Source: Rhodovibrio salinarum DSM 9154
Lineage (GTDB): Bacteria; Pseudomonadota; Alphaproteobacteria; Kiloniellales; Rhodovibrionaceae
Assembly (NCBI RefSeq): GCF_000515255.1
Contig: NZ_KI911559.1
Coordinates: forward strand, 3,766,693 to 3,830,692
Direction of reading: 5' to 3'
DNA length: 64,000 nucleotides
Shown: positions 1 through 7,819 of the stretch, piece by piece
Numbering within the stretch: the first letter of the stretch is position 1
Layout: every line of letters starts with the position of its first letter
Notes under the pieces: model-generated
The model's database searches: none
Told to the model about the DNA's origin: nothing
Seen by the model: only the letters and a program-made list of their open reading frames with translations
Program-made: the position numbers and the translations under genes

Positions 1-2
1 TC

Positions 3-1139
3 GGCTTGCACCAGAAGAAGCGTCGGCAAGCGACCTTGCAGGCCCGTCTCGACGCGGCCCGGGCCGAAGCGCGTCGATCCGTCCCGAAGATCTGCTTTGG
101 CGGCCGTGGGAAACTGCGCCGGGGCGAGATCGGTGAATGGCGTGAGCGACGTACCCGCATGATCACGCTGGTCGGCTCGAAGGATGAGGCGGCCGGCAAC
201 CAGACGGTGGAGACCCTCACGGTCCGTCTCCCGGATGCGCTGGGCGGCGGCTTCAAGACGTTGCACGGCGTGCAGTTCCGTTACGGTCAGGCGGAGATGC
301 GCGCCGCCCTGGACCTGGGCGCGGGTATCACGTGGCGTTTTTATCGCCGGGACGACGGCGCCTGGCAGGCCAACGCGACCATCGAGGAACCGGCGCCGGC
401 CGTCACCGCCACGACCCGCGCCGGCACGATAGGGCTGGATCTGAACGTGGAGCACGTGGCGGTGATGGTGGTGGACCGGTACGGCAATGCGGTCGAGCGC
501 TGGTCCGAGCCGTTCCCCACGGCCGGTACGGACACGAACGAAGCCGCGGCGATGATCGGCGATGCGGTGAAGCGGATCGTCGACGCGGCGTGGGCCCGCG
601 GCATGGCTGTGGCGTGCGAGAACCTGGACTTCCAGCAGAAAAAGGCGGGTCTGCACAACGTCTCGAAGCATCATGCCCGGCGCCTGAGCGGGTTCGAGTA
701 CACGCAGTTCCACGCCAGGCTGGCCGCCCGCTGGGGGCGCTGCGGGGTGGAGCTTCACGCGGTGAACCCAGCGTACTCATCGCTCATCGGCGAGAAGAAA
801 TACGCCCGGGGCTTGAACCTGACGCGCCATCACGCGGCGGCGCTCGTTCTGGCCCGCCGGGCGATGGGATACGGCGAGCGTCTCGTCTGCATGCGCCGTG
901 ACGCCCTCGTCTCAGCCGCGCAGCATGAGGCGAGGCACGTATGGCCCCGATGGCGGGGCGCTCGCCCGAGGCGTTCGCGGGAGACGCACCGTCCCACCGC
1001 GACGTCGGCGCCCGGACGCACCCGGACCGGGGCGGCTCGCCGGAGCCGGGCCTGCGCGGTGGCCTCGCCACCGGCTGTGTCCACCCGCTCCGACCGGACG
1101 TCAGCCGGGGCTGCTGTTCCCCCGGCGAACCCTGTCTGA
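3..1139 (+). CDS. TnpB-related (IS200/IS605 accessory) protein, 5' end outside the window
   Basis: The reading frame is open to the left edge, so the N-terminus is missing. RuvC-like motifs can be seen: IGLDLNVEHVAV (first Asp, about residue 143) and ACENLDFQQKK (Glu, about residue 205). The third segment reads LNLTRHHAAALVLARR. In active TnpB this position normally carries a catalytic Asp in a DxNAA-type motif; here there is His and no CxxC zinc finger precedes it. The C-terminal tail is Arg/Pro-rich. This subfamily (TnpB-related, with VNPAYSS and HxAAAxVxARR motifs) is known from IS605-type elements. No TnpA partner is visible. Whether the protein still cuts DNA with a guide RNA is unclear. 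Confidence 0.8.
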   Translation, partial: GLHQKKRRQATLQARLDAARAEARRSVPKICFGGRGKLRRGEIGEWRERRTRMITLVGSKDEAAGNQTVETLTVRLPDALGGGFKTLHGVQFRYGQAEMRAALDLGAGITWRFYRRDDGAWQANATIEEPAPAVTATTRAGTIGLDLNVEHVAVMVVDRYGNAVERWSEPFPTAGTDTNEAAAMIGDAVKRIVDAAWARGMAVACENLDFQQKKAGLHNVSKHHARRLSGFEYTQFHARLAARWGRCGVELHAVNPAYSSLIGEKKYARGLNLTRHHAAALVLARRAMGYGERLVCMRRDALVSAAQHEARHVWPRWRGARPRRSRETHRPTATSAPGRTRTGAARRSRACAVASPPAVSTRSDRTSAGAAVPPANPV

Positions 1140-1307
1140 TACGTCAGATACGGGATTCAGGAACGGTTAACCGCGCAGTCTTCTATCTGATTCGCCCGTC
1201 ACCGTTCGTTCAGCGCGCCCGGCGCAATCAAAGGCGGTTTTCCCGCCGATGCCGAACGTTGCCCGGAGCGGTGATGTTCACGATCGCGCGAAGCACACGG
1301 TCGGGGC

Positions 1308-1336
1308 TTGGGAAAAAGTGAAGGATTTGTGATACA
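1308..1336 (+). promoter_or_regulatory. Possible sigma-70-type promoter for the ceramide operon
   Basis: TTGGGA (1308-1313) is followed after exactly 17 bases by GATACA (1331-1336). The match to consensus is only moderate (4/6 and 3/6), but it sits just upstream of the first ribosome binding site of the operon. Confidence 0.3.
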
Positions 1337-1359
1337 GACTGTTCGCGGAGGGGACCCGA

Positions 1360-1404
1360 ATGAGACGACACGCTGCGCCGCTATGGCTTAGCCGTCGAAA
1401 ATGA
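1360..1404 (+). CDS. Possible 14-residue leader peptide
   Basis: A 14-codon frame (MRRHAAPLWLSRRK) starts 6 bases after a strong Shine-Dalgarno stretch, GGAGGGG. Its stop TGA overlaps the ATG at 1401 (ATGA), which is in frame with the acyl-AMP ligase. This could be a translated leader coupled to a longer ligase start, or chance. It is too short to assess by composition. Confidence 0.2.
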   Translation: MRRHAAPLWLSRRK

Positions 1405-1526
1405 CAAGCTCCGCCCCGCGGACGGCCTCAGGTGAAAAGGGGGATAGCCGCGCCGTACACCTGCCCGAAGCGTCCGGTCGGCGCGGCTCACGCGCCGGCG
1501 GACACGCTGAACACCAGCTGAGAGCG

Positions 1527-3359
1527 ATGAGGCAACCACAAGAGAGCCATGCCGTGGCTAATAAGCCTATGCCTGCCACCCCCGCCTCGGGGGCGCCAGA
1601 GGTAACACCCACCAGCGACCCGTCCCTGGCATACCGCCCTGCCGATTTCGCCAACCTGACCGACGCCCTGGACTACGCAGCCCGGGGTGAGACCGGGCTC
1701 AATTTCTACGACCGCCGGGGCCGAGTGGCGACCGTTGTGAGCTACGCCGCGTTGCGGCGGCGCGCACTTGAGGTGGCGCGCGGGCTCCTTGCCCAGGGGC
1801 TGGAGCGCGGCGAGCGCGTCGCGCTGGTTGCGGAGATGGCCCCAGCGTTCGCCGTCGGGTTTTTCGCCTGTCAATACGCGGGCCTTCACGCGGTGCCTGT
1901 GCCCGCGCAGGCCGGCCTGGGCAACTCGGCGGGTTACGTCGACGGTTTGCGGCGCATCCTTGTTAGTGCGCGCGCCCGGATCGCACTGGGCGGAGAGAGG
2001 GACCTCGAACCGCTTAAGGCGGCGGTGGCCGGACTGCAGGTCGGCCGTGTAACCACCGTCGCAGCGCTACTGGACGAGGCCGGTTCGGGGCCTGGGGAAG
2101 GCGCGCTGCAGCCGCTCGGCCCGGCGGAGATCAGCCACGTCCAGTACTCCTCGGGCAGCACGCGCGATCCCGTCGGCATACAGATCGATCAGCACGGGTT
2201 GATGGCGAACGCCGCACGCGCGGTGCGCGACGGGCTGGCCATCGGCGCCGACGACCGTGCGGTGTCCTGGTTGCCGTTTTACCATGATATGGGCCTCATC
2301 GGCTTTCTGGCGATGCCGGTAACCTGTCAGATGTCAGTGGATTATCTGGCGCCGGAGGCGTTCGCCCTGCGGCCCACGTTGTGGCTGGAGCTGATCTCGG
2401 CGAACCGCGGCACAGTGGCGTTCAGCCCGACCTTCGGCTACGAGCTCTGCACCCGCCGCGCGCCCGGGCTGAAAGAGCTAGATCTCAGCAGCTGGCGAAT
2501 CGCGGGGGTTGGTGGCGAGCGCGTGCGCCCGGAAACGCTGGAGGCCTTCGCCGCGACCTTCGCGCCGGCCGGCTTCCACGCGACGGCCTTCACGCCGTCC
2601 TACGGGCTGGCGGAAGCGACGCTTGCCGTAAGCTTCCACGCCACGAGGCACGCCCCGGTGGTCGACACGGTGGATGCCACGGCGCTGATGCGGGACGGTG
2701 AAGCCCGGCCGGTGTCGGCTGGCGACACCGCGCAGGCATGCCGTTTCGTTGCGTGTGGCCGGCCGCTGACCGACCATCAGGTCCAGATTCGGGACAGCGC
2801 CGGGCGCCGTCTTGCCGAGCGCGCGGTGGGCCGGATCTTCGTCGCTGGCCCCAGCCTGATGCGGGGCTACGTCGACAACGATGCGAACAGTGTCGGCGCG
2901 CCGCAGCCTGATGGGTGGCCGGACGGCTGGCTGGACACGGGCGATCTCGGCTACCTTGCCGACGGTGCCCTCTACGTCACCGGCCGCCGGAAGGATCTGA
3001 TCATCGTCAACGGCCGCAACATCCCACCGCAGGACCTGGAGTGGGTTGCTGAACAGGCGGTCGATAGGTTGTCCGACCGCGACACCGCCGCCTTCTCGGT
3101 GCTTGATTCGGCGGGGCGGGAAACACCGGTCTTGCTTGCGCAGATTCGCGCACGGGACCCGCAGGTCCGCAAGCGCCTGCGCGAGCGCATCCAGGCCGCG
3201 CTGTTCCAGAGCTTAGCTATCACCTGCCGTGTCATACTTGTCCCGCCGCGTAGCTTGCCGTTCACAAGCTCGGGTAAGCTCAGTCGGACCAAGGCGCGCG
3301 AGTTGTACCTTTCCGGCAGCTTGGGCAATGCCGGCCCGGCGGCAACAGCTGGCGAGTGA
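1527..3359 (+). CDS. aasR: Fatty acyl-AMP ligase / acyl-ACP synthetase of ceramide synthesis
   Basis: This adenylate-forming enzyme of about 610 residues should activate a fatty acid and load it onto the acyl carrier protein encoded two genes downstream. The AMP-binding loop reads YSSGSTRDPVGI, the Lys-less form typical of fatty acyl-AMP ligases. Further motifs are PSYGLAEATLA, WLDTGDLGYL, GRRKDLIIVNGRN and a C-terminal SSGKLSR holding the catalytic Lys. The start is uncertain: ATG 1527 follows GAGAG closely, but the frame stays open back to ATG 1401, and GTG 1554 is also possible. The stop is followed directly by the start of the next gene. In Caulobacter the equivalent enzyme, AasR, is one of five proteins needed for ceramide, and the same gene neighbours occur here. 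Confidence 0.8.
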   Translation: MRQPQESHAVANKPMPATPASGAPEVTPTSDPSLAYRPADFANLTDALDYAARGETGLNFYDRRGRVATVVSYAALRRRALEVARGLLAQGLERGERVALVAEMAPAFAVGFFACQYAGLHAVPVPAQAGLGNSAGYVDGLRRILVSARARIALGGERDLEPLKAAVAGLQVGRVTTVAALLDEAGSGPGEGALQPLGPAEISHVQYSSGSTRDPVGIQIDQHGLMANAARAVRDGLAIGADDRAVSWLPFYHDMGLIGFLAMPVTCQMSVDYLAPEAFALRPTLWLELISANRGTVAFSPTFGYELCTRRAPGLKELDLSSWRIAGVGGERVRPETLEAFAATFAPAGFHATAFTPSYGLAEATLAVSFHATRHAPVVDTVDATALMRDGEARPVSAGDTAQACRFVACGRPLTDHQVQIRDSAGRRLAERAVGRIFVAGPSLMRGYVDNDANSVGAPQPDGWPDGWLDTGDLGYLADGALYVTGRRKDLIIVNGRNIPPQDLEWVAEQAVDRLSDRDTAAFSVLDSAGRETPVLLAQIRARDPQVRKRLRERIQAALFQSLAITCRVILVPPRSLPFTSSGKLSRTKARELYLSGSLGNAGPAATAGE

Positions 3360-4340
3360 GTGGTGGCACCGTCTGCCGACACCACCGCCGGACCGGGGAC
3401 TTCCGCCCGGGCGACGCGGGTCGCGGTGACCGGGGCGGGCGGATTTCTCGGGCGGCGCGTCGTCGCCCAGCTGGCTAGGACGGGGTATTCCGTCCGCGCG
3501 CTCTACCACAGGCGCGGGCCTGACGGCACTGCGGACGTGGAGCCCGTTCGCGGCAGCCTGGCGGATGCGGAGGCCCTGGACCGACTCGTCGCGGGCTGCG
3601 ATGCGGTGATCCACTTGGCCGGTCTAGTCGCCGCTGACCGGCCGGGCCGGTTCGACGCGGTCAACCACGCCGGAACCGTCCGGCTGGCCGAGCGCGCGGC
3701 CGCCGCACGGGTTGGCCGCTTCCTTTTCGTCTCCAGTCTTGCGGCGCGGCATCCGGCGTTGTCGCCCTACGCGGCAAGCAAGCGCGCCGGAGAGCGGGCG
3801 TTGACCGGGCGCATGGATCTGCCGGTCGACGTGCTCCGGCCGCCGGCGGTGTACGGGCCGGGAGACCCGCAGATCCTTATGTTCCTGCGGTTGCTCCGGC
3901 TGCGGATCGCCCCGCTTCCCGGTCCGCCCACGGCCCGGGTCTGTCTCATCCACGCCGACGACGCGGCCTCAGCCATCGCCGCCTGGCTCGCGGGCCCGGG
4001 CGCGTCCGGGGCGATTTACGAGATCGCCGATGACCGGCCTGACGGCTACAGCTGGCGCGAGCTGATGGAGATAGCCGCATGTGCCTGTGGCGTGCGGCCG
4101 TGGTATTTGCGTCTCGGGCGGCCAGCCCTTATCCCGTTGGGGGCACTAGGCGAGGGGGTGGCGCGTCTCACCGGGCGGGCCGCGCCGTTATCGCGCGGCA
4201 AGGTGCGCGAGCTGACCCATCCCGATTGGCGGACCGACTGGACGGCCTTTGGCCGGCGAACCGGCTGGGGGCCCACTGTCGAGTTGCGCGCCGGGCTAAC
4301 CCGGACGGTCGACTGGTACCGGGCGCACGGCTGGCTCTAG
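3360..4340 (+). CDS. cerR: CerR-type NAD-dependent epimerase/reductase of ceramide synthesis
   Basis: A 326-residue extended short-chain dehydrogenase. The dinucleotide-binding motif TGAGGFLG is at residues 24-31, and the catalytic Ser is near 125 with YAASK at 137-141. In bacteria with this gene set CerR reduces the 3-keto group of the long-chain base or of oxidised ceramide. The GTG start is immediately adjacent to the TGA of the ligase gene, so translation is probably coupled. The family also contains sugar epimerases, so the assignment rests on context: ligase before, ACP and Spt after. Confidence 0.75.
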   Translation: MVAPSADTTAGPGTSARATRVAVTGAGGFLGRRVVAQLARTGYSVRALYHRRGPDGTADVEPVRGSLADAEALDRLVAGCDAVIHLAGLVAADRPGRFDAVNHAGTVRLAERAAAARVGRFLFVSSLAARHPALSPYAASKRAGERALTGRMDLPVDVLRPPAVYGPGDPQILMFLRLLRLRIAPLPGPPTARVCLIHADDAASAIAAWLAGPGASGAIYEIADDRPDGYSWRELMEIAACACGVRPWYLRLGRPALIPLGALGEGVARLTGRAAPLSRGKVRELTHPDWRTDWTAFGRRTGWGPTVELRAGLTRTVDWYRAHGWL

Positions 4341-4377
4341 GCGAGCCGGCGACCCCGCAACAACTGGAGCCGCAGCC

Positions 4378-4668
4378 ATGACCGAAAATACGGTTGGGAC
4401 GCCGACCCCGGAGCACCGCGAGATTGTTGAGGCCGTGTGCGCAGAACTGGAAAAACACAACACGACCGGCATTCAACTCCACGAAGATACCGACGTCACC
4501 GGCGAACTAGCGATCGACTCGGTCGCCGTGATGGATCTGATGTTCGAATTGGAAGAGCGGTTCGACATCGCGGTGCCATTGAACCAACTGGGGAGTGTAC
4601 GCACGATCGGGCAGATTGCGGACCTTGTCCGGTCGCAGGCCAAATCCGGGGGGCAGCAAACCGAATGA
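4378..4668 (+). CDS. acpR: Acyl carrier protein for serine palmitoyltransferase
   Basis: A 96-residue acidic carrier protein. The phosphopantetheine attachment motif is IDSVAVMDL with Ser48, and the helix II region LEERFDIAVP is clear. It probably carries the acyl chain loaded by the upstream ligase and hands it to the downstream Spt or to the ceramide synthase. The gene ends in an ATGA overlap with spt (4665-4668), a strong sign of coupled translation. Confidence 0.85.
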   Translation: MTENTVGTPTPEHREIVEAVCAELEKHNTTGIQLHEDTDVTGELAIDSVAVMDLMFELEERFDIAVPLNQLGSVRTIGQIADLVRSQAKSGGQQTE

Positions 4669-5873
4669 AAGATCTACTCGCCAAGTTCACCGCCGTCGGG
4701 CGCCAGCATGCTGAGCTCTTGGCCCAGGTTGGTAGCGATCCGCTCGGGGTCCGCGTCGATCGCGTGATCGGGCCAACAGAAGCGGAGATTGAGGGCCGTC
4801 GCTGCGTGCTCCTGGGCTCCAACAACTACCTGGGGCTGACCTTCGAGCCGACGGCGCTTGAGGGCGCGCACGCCGCCCTCGACGCAGCTGGAACTGGGAC
4901 CACCGGGTCGCGGGTGGCAAACGGCTCCTACAGTCTGCACCAGGACCTGGAGCGCCAGCTTGCGGCCTTCTTTGGGCGCCGGCACGCGCTGTTGTTCAGC
5001 ACCGGTTACCAGGCGAATGTCGGCATGCTCTCCGCGATCGCCGGCCGAGACGACACTGTCCTGATCGACTCCGACTGCCACGCCAGCATCTACGACGGCT
5101 GCAAACTGAGTGATGCCACGGTCCAGCGCTTCCGCCACAACGACCCGGAGAACCTGGACCGCCGTCTGGCCCGCCTGCAGGCGCCAGGCAACGCGCTGGT
5201 GGTGATCGAGGGGATTTACTCAATGCTGGGTGACCGCGCTCCCGTGCGGGAAATCGCCGAGGTCACCCGGCGTCACGGCGCCTATCTTATGGTGGACGAG
5301 GCGCATTCCCTGGGCGTGACCGGACCGGGCGCCCGTGGCGTCGCGGCGGAAGCGGGCGTCGCGGACAAGGTCGACTTCATCGTCGGCACCTTTTCCAAGA
5401 GTGTGGGCACGATCGGCGGGTTTTGCGCCGCCGACCACGACGCACTGGAAGCGATCCGCCTGTCGGCGCGCGCCTATCTCTTCACCGCATCCCTGCCCCC
5501 CGCTGTGGTAGCGTCGGCCAGGTGCACGCTGGAGCGAATGCGTACCGATCCCGGTTTGCGCGACCGGCTGTGGGCCAACGCCGAGATTGTCTACGACGGG
5601 CTCGCTCGAATGGGATTTGAGCTCGGGCCGGAGAAGACGCCGGTAATCGCCGTGCGCATGCCGGACACGCAGACCGGCCTCACCACTTGGCGCGACCTGC
5701 TGGACGACGGCGTGTACGTAAACCTAGCGCTACCCCCGGCAACCCCGAACGGCAACTGCCTGCTGCGCTGTTCCGTCTGCGCCGCGCACTCAGCCGACCA
5801 ACTGGACCACGTGCTTGCTGCATTCGCGCGGGTGGCGGACGCGCCCGATTGGCGCGGCACGGCCGCAGAGTAG
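4665..5873 (+). CDS. spt: Serine palmitoyltransferase
   Basis: A 402-residue alpha-oxoamine synthase that condenses serine with an acyl thioester to give 3-keto long-chain base, the committed step of sphingolipid synthesis. Visible features are GTGTTGSRVANGSY near 77-90, the PLP-stacking His139, Asp211 in DEAHSLG, and Lys245 in GTFSKSVGT, which forms the Schiff base with PLP. Length and motifs fit soluble bacterial Spt. Related enzymes (KBL, BioF, ALAS) share the fold, but the adjoining ACP, CerR and acyl ligase favour Spt strongly. The ATG start overlaps the ACP stop. Confidence 0.88.
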   Translation: MKDLLAKFTAVGRQHAELLAQVGSDPLGVRVDRVIGPTEAEIEGRRCVLLGSNNYLGLTFEPTALEGAHAALDAAGTGTTGSRVANGSYSLHQDLERQLAAFFGRRHALLFSTGYQANVGMLSAIAGRDDTVLIDSDCHASIYDGCKLSDATVQRFRHNDPENLDRRLARLQAPGNALVVIEGIYSMLGDRAPVREIAEVTRRHGAYLMVDEAHSLGVTGPGARGVAAEAGVADKVDFIVGTFSKSVGTIGGFCAADHDALEAIRLSARAYLFTASLPPAVVASARCTLERMRTDPGLRDRLWANAEIVYDGLARMGFELGPEKTPVIAVRMPDTQTGLTTWRDLLDDGVYVNLALPPATPNGNCLLRCSVCAAHSADQLDHVLAAFARVADAPDWRGTAAE

Positions 5874-5894
5874 CGTCTGCGACGGGCGCCGCCC

Positions 5895-6848
5895 TCAACG
5901 CAGCCCGCCGGCCCGGTAGATACGCCACAAAAGCGGCCAGCCGCCGATCAGCGGGTGCCGGCGCTGGAAAGGCGTTGGCCGAACCGCTACGCCGCTGTGC
6001 CGCTCGATCTTGGCGCATACGTAATCCACACCGCCGTCGAAGGTAAACGTGGCCTTGATCGCCCGGGCGAGCGACAGCACTTTGCCCGCCGGTCGGGCGA
6101 CTTGGCTCGCCAGCTGGGCGCGCCCGCGCTGCCAGCGTGTCAGATGCACCCGCACGCGGCCATCATCGCTCAGGGACGCATGCGGCGAGAGGCAGCGGAT
6201 AGCCGTTGGCGTGCGGGCCGTCAGCGCGGTACCCCCCGCCGCCACGATCGCCCGGGCCCGTGCCGGCGCCTCGCTGCGCAGCTCCCGGGCGTAGGTCTCG
6301 GTTAGGCCGGCCTGCCAGAGATCGTGCGGGGTCGTGCGGTCGGGCAAAATGCCTAGAAGCTTGCGGTGAAAGCTCACGGTAGCAGCCGTCAGGGCGTCGA
6401 GGATCGCCGACCGGGTCGCCTCGTCGCGGGCGTATATCAGCCGGCACGGCTGGGCGAACCGGGCCCAGATGGAAGGGGTCGCCGACCGCCCAGCGGTCCC
6501 ACGCGCAAACTGCGTCCAAGTGACCACGGCCACCTTCGCTCCGACGAGTGTCCCGTCTTTGCATACGGTGGTTTCAAGATAGATCACGTTGGGCGGCAGG
6601 AGCCGATTAAGGCCGGCCAGTACCGGACCGAAACCGGTCGCGGATGGGGTGTCGACAAGCAGATACAGGTCGATCAAGTCGGCGTGACGCGGCGCCCACA
6701 GACTGCTACCGTAGAACAGTACCCCTACCACCTGCTCGCGCCGGCACCGCGCCAGCAGGGCGTCGACCGCCGCGCGAACCTGGGCGTCGACGGCGGTCTC
6801 CGCAGCTTCAACCACGAGGGCGCGCAAATCGGTCCACCCCTCGGACAT
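5895..6848 (-). CDS. TAM41-like nucleotidyltransferase, probable CDP-lipid or head-group enzyme
   Basis: A 317-residue protein. Near residue 40 it has YGSSLWAPRHADLIDLYLLVD spread over about 20 positions, a GS motif followed by an acidic strand as in polymerase-beta-fold transferases. The pattern GS-x-D-h-x-h-h-V resembles the mitochondrial CDP-diacylglycerol synthase TAM41. The sequence around TWTQFARGT and IWARFAQPCRLIY also recalls TAM41. In this operon it could convert ceramide-1-phosphate to a CDP-activated lipid; that is inference. It is the last gene of a leftward operon, starting 11 bases after the kinase stop, and converges on spt with a 21-base gap. Caulobacter has a comparable set of cpg genes next to spt. 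Confidence 0.5.
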   Translation of the reverse strand: MSEGWTDLRALVVEAAETAVDAQVRAAVDALLARCRREQVVGVLFYGSSLWAPRHADLIDLYLLVDTPSATGFGPVLAGLNRLLPPNVIYLETTVCKDGTLVGAKVAVVTWTQFARGTAGRSATPSIWARFAQPCRLIYARDEATRSAILDALTAATVSFHRKLLGILPDRTTPHDLWQAGLTETYARELRSEAPARARAIVAAGGTALTARTPTAIRCLSPHASLSDDGRVRVHLTRWQRGRAQLASQVARPAGKVLSLARAIKATFTFDGGVDYVCAKIERHSGVAVRPTPFQRRHPLIGGWPLLWRIYRAGGLR

Positions 6849-6859
6849 GATCGTAGGCC

Positions 6860-7819
6860 TCACGCCACGACGAAGCGGAGCGAGCTGTCCGACTGCACCG
6901 TAAGGGTGGCGTCGGCCGGACCGTCGAGCGGCTCCCCGTCTAGCACCCAGTCTTCGGTCGCGCTCAGCGCGACCGATCGGCAGCGGCATGCCGCGAACGG
7001 TTTCGACTCGATGGCCGTAAAGGACGGCCAAGGGCGCCATAGCGCGGACGGCGCACGCCGCCAGAGGCCTGGGACGTGGGCGTTGATCACCGCCACGCCG
7101 ACGCCATCGCCGGGCGATACCGGGCGTAAACCGAGCAGCAGCCGTTCAAGGCTGGTGACAATCACGGCGATGCGGGGTGCGGTCGCGCCCGGACTGTCGT
7201 TGCAGACGATCCGCACGTCGGCCGGTCGGAGGAGGGGCGTGGTTTTGAGCCCACCACACGCCAGGCGCCAAAGGCTCCAGATCAGGGCGAGCGACCACGC
7301 GAGTGGGCCAGCAATGCCGCGGGCATACAGACCGCGCCGCGCGGCTGCCGTTACCCGCGGGATCCCCACGCCGCCGAGGAAGAACCCGTAGGACGGCGGC
7401 GCGCCCGCGCTCCGCACCAGAAGCGGACGCCGCGTAACTATTGGCAGCTGGCCGTCGGTCGTGTCCCAGTGTTTGAGCAGGCGTGCAAGAGCGGCCGCGG
7501 GCGCGCCTGGGCAGCCGGCATCGCGGGCGATCATGTTGGTGCTGCCGCCGGACAAAACCGCAAGAATCGGCTCGCGAGTGAAAGGCTTGTGCCGGCGCAG
7601 CGCGGTCACGACTGCGACCACCGTGCCGTCGCCGCCGTCGATCGCGAGCACGCGAGTGTTCCGCGCCGCGAGGGTGCGCAGCGCGTTGGGAAGTTCCCGT
7701 AGCCTCGCCGGTTGTAGATGGTCGATCCCGCGGGCGCGGGTGAGCGCCTCGAGCTCGCGGCGAGCGCGCGTGCGGTTGTTGCCGCTGGCCGGGTTGGACA
7801 AGACCGCGATATCGCTCAT
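6860..7819 (-). CDS. cpgB: Diacylglycerol-kinase-family lipid kinase, probable ceramide kinase
   Basis: A 319-residue protein of the DAGK catalytic family. The nucleotide-binding motif DGGDGT is at 61-66 and LSGGSTNMIARD is near 90. Such kinases phosphorylate a lipid hydroxyl. Placed beside spt and between a CDP-alcohol transferase and a nucleotidyltransferase, it fits the role of Caulobacter CpgB, which makes ceramide-1-phosphate. The start codon overlaps the stop of the upstream gene by four bases (ATGA). A generic diacylglycerol or sphingosine kinase cannot be excluded from sequence alone. Confidence 0.65.
   Translation of the reverse strand: MSDIAVLSNPASGNNRTRARRELEALTRARGIDHLQPARLRELPNALRTLAARNTRVLAIDGGDGTVVAVVTALRRHKPFTREPILAVLSGGSTNMIARDAGCPGAPAAALARLLKHWDTTDGQLPIVTRRPLLVRSAGAPPSYGFFLGGVGIPRVTAAARRGLYARGIAGPLAWSLALIWSLWRLACGGLKTTPLLRPADVRIVCNDSPGATAPRIAVIVTSLERLLLGLRPVSPGDGVGVAVINAHVPGLWRRAPSALWRPWPSFTAIESKPFAACRCRSVALSATEDWVLDGEPLDGPADATLTVQSDSSLRFVVA

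Larger units (their letters stand above)
1140..1526. other. Intergenic region upstream of the ceramide operon
   Basis: This gap lies between the TnpB-like gene and the acyl-AMP ligase. At its left edge TCTGA-TACG-TCAGA (1135-1148) forms a small hairpin over the stop codon of the TnpB-like gene. A weak promoter match and a 14-codon open frame with a good ribosome binding site lie near its right end and are listed separately. Confidence 0.6.
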
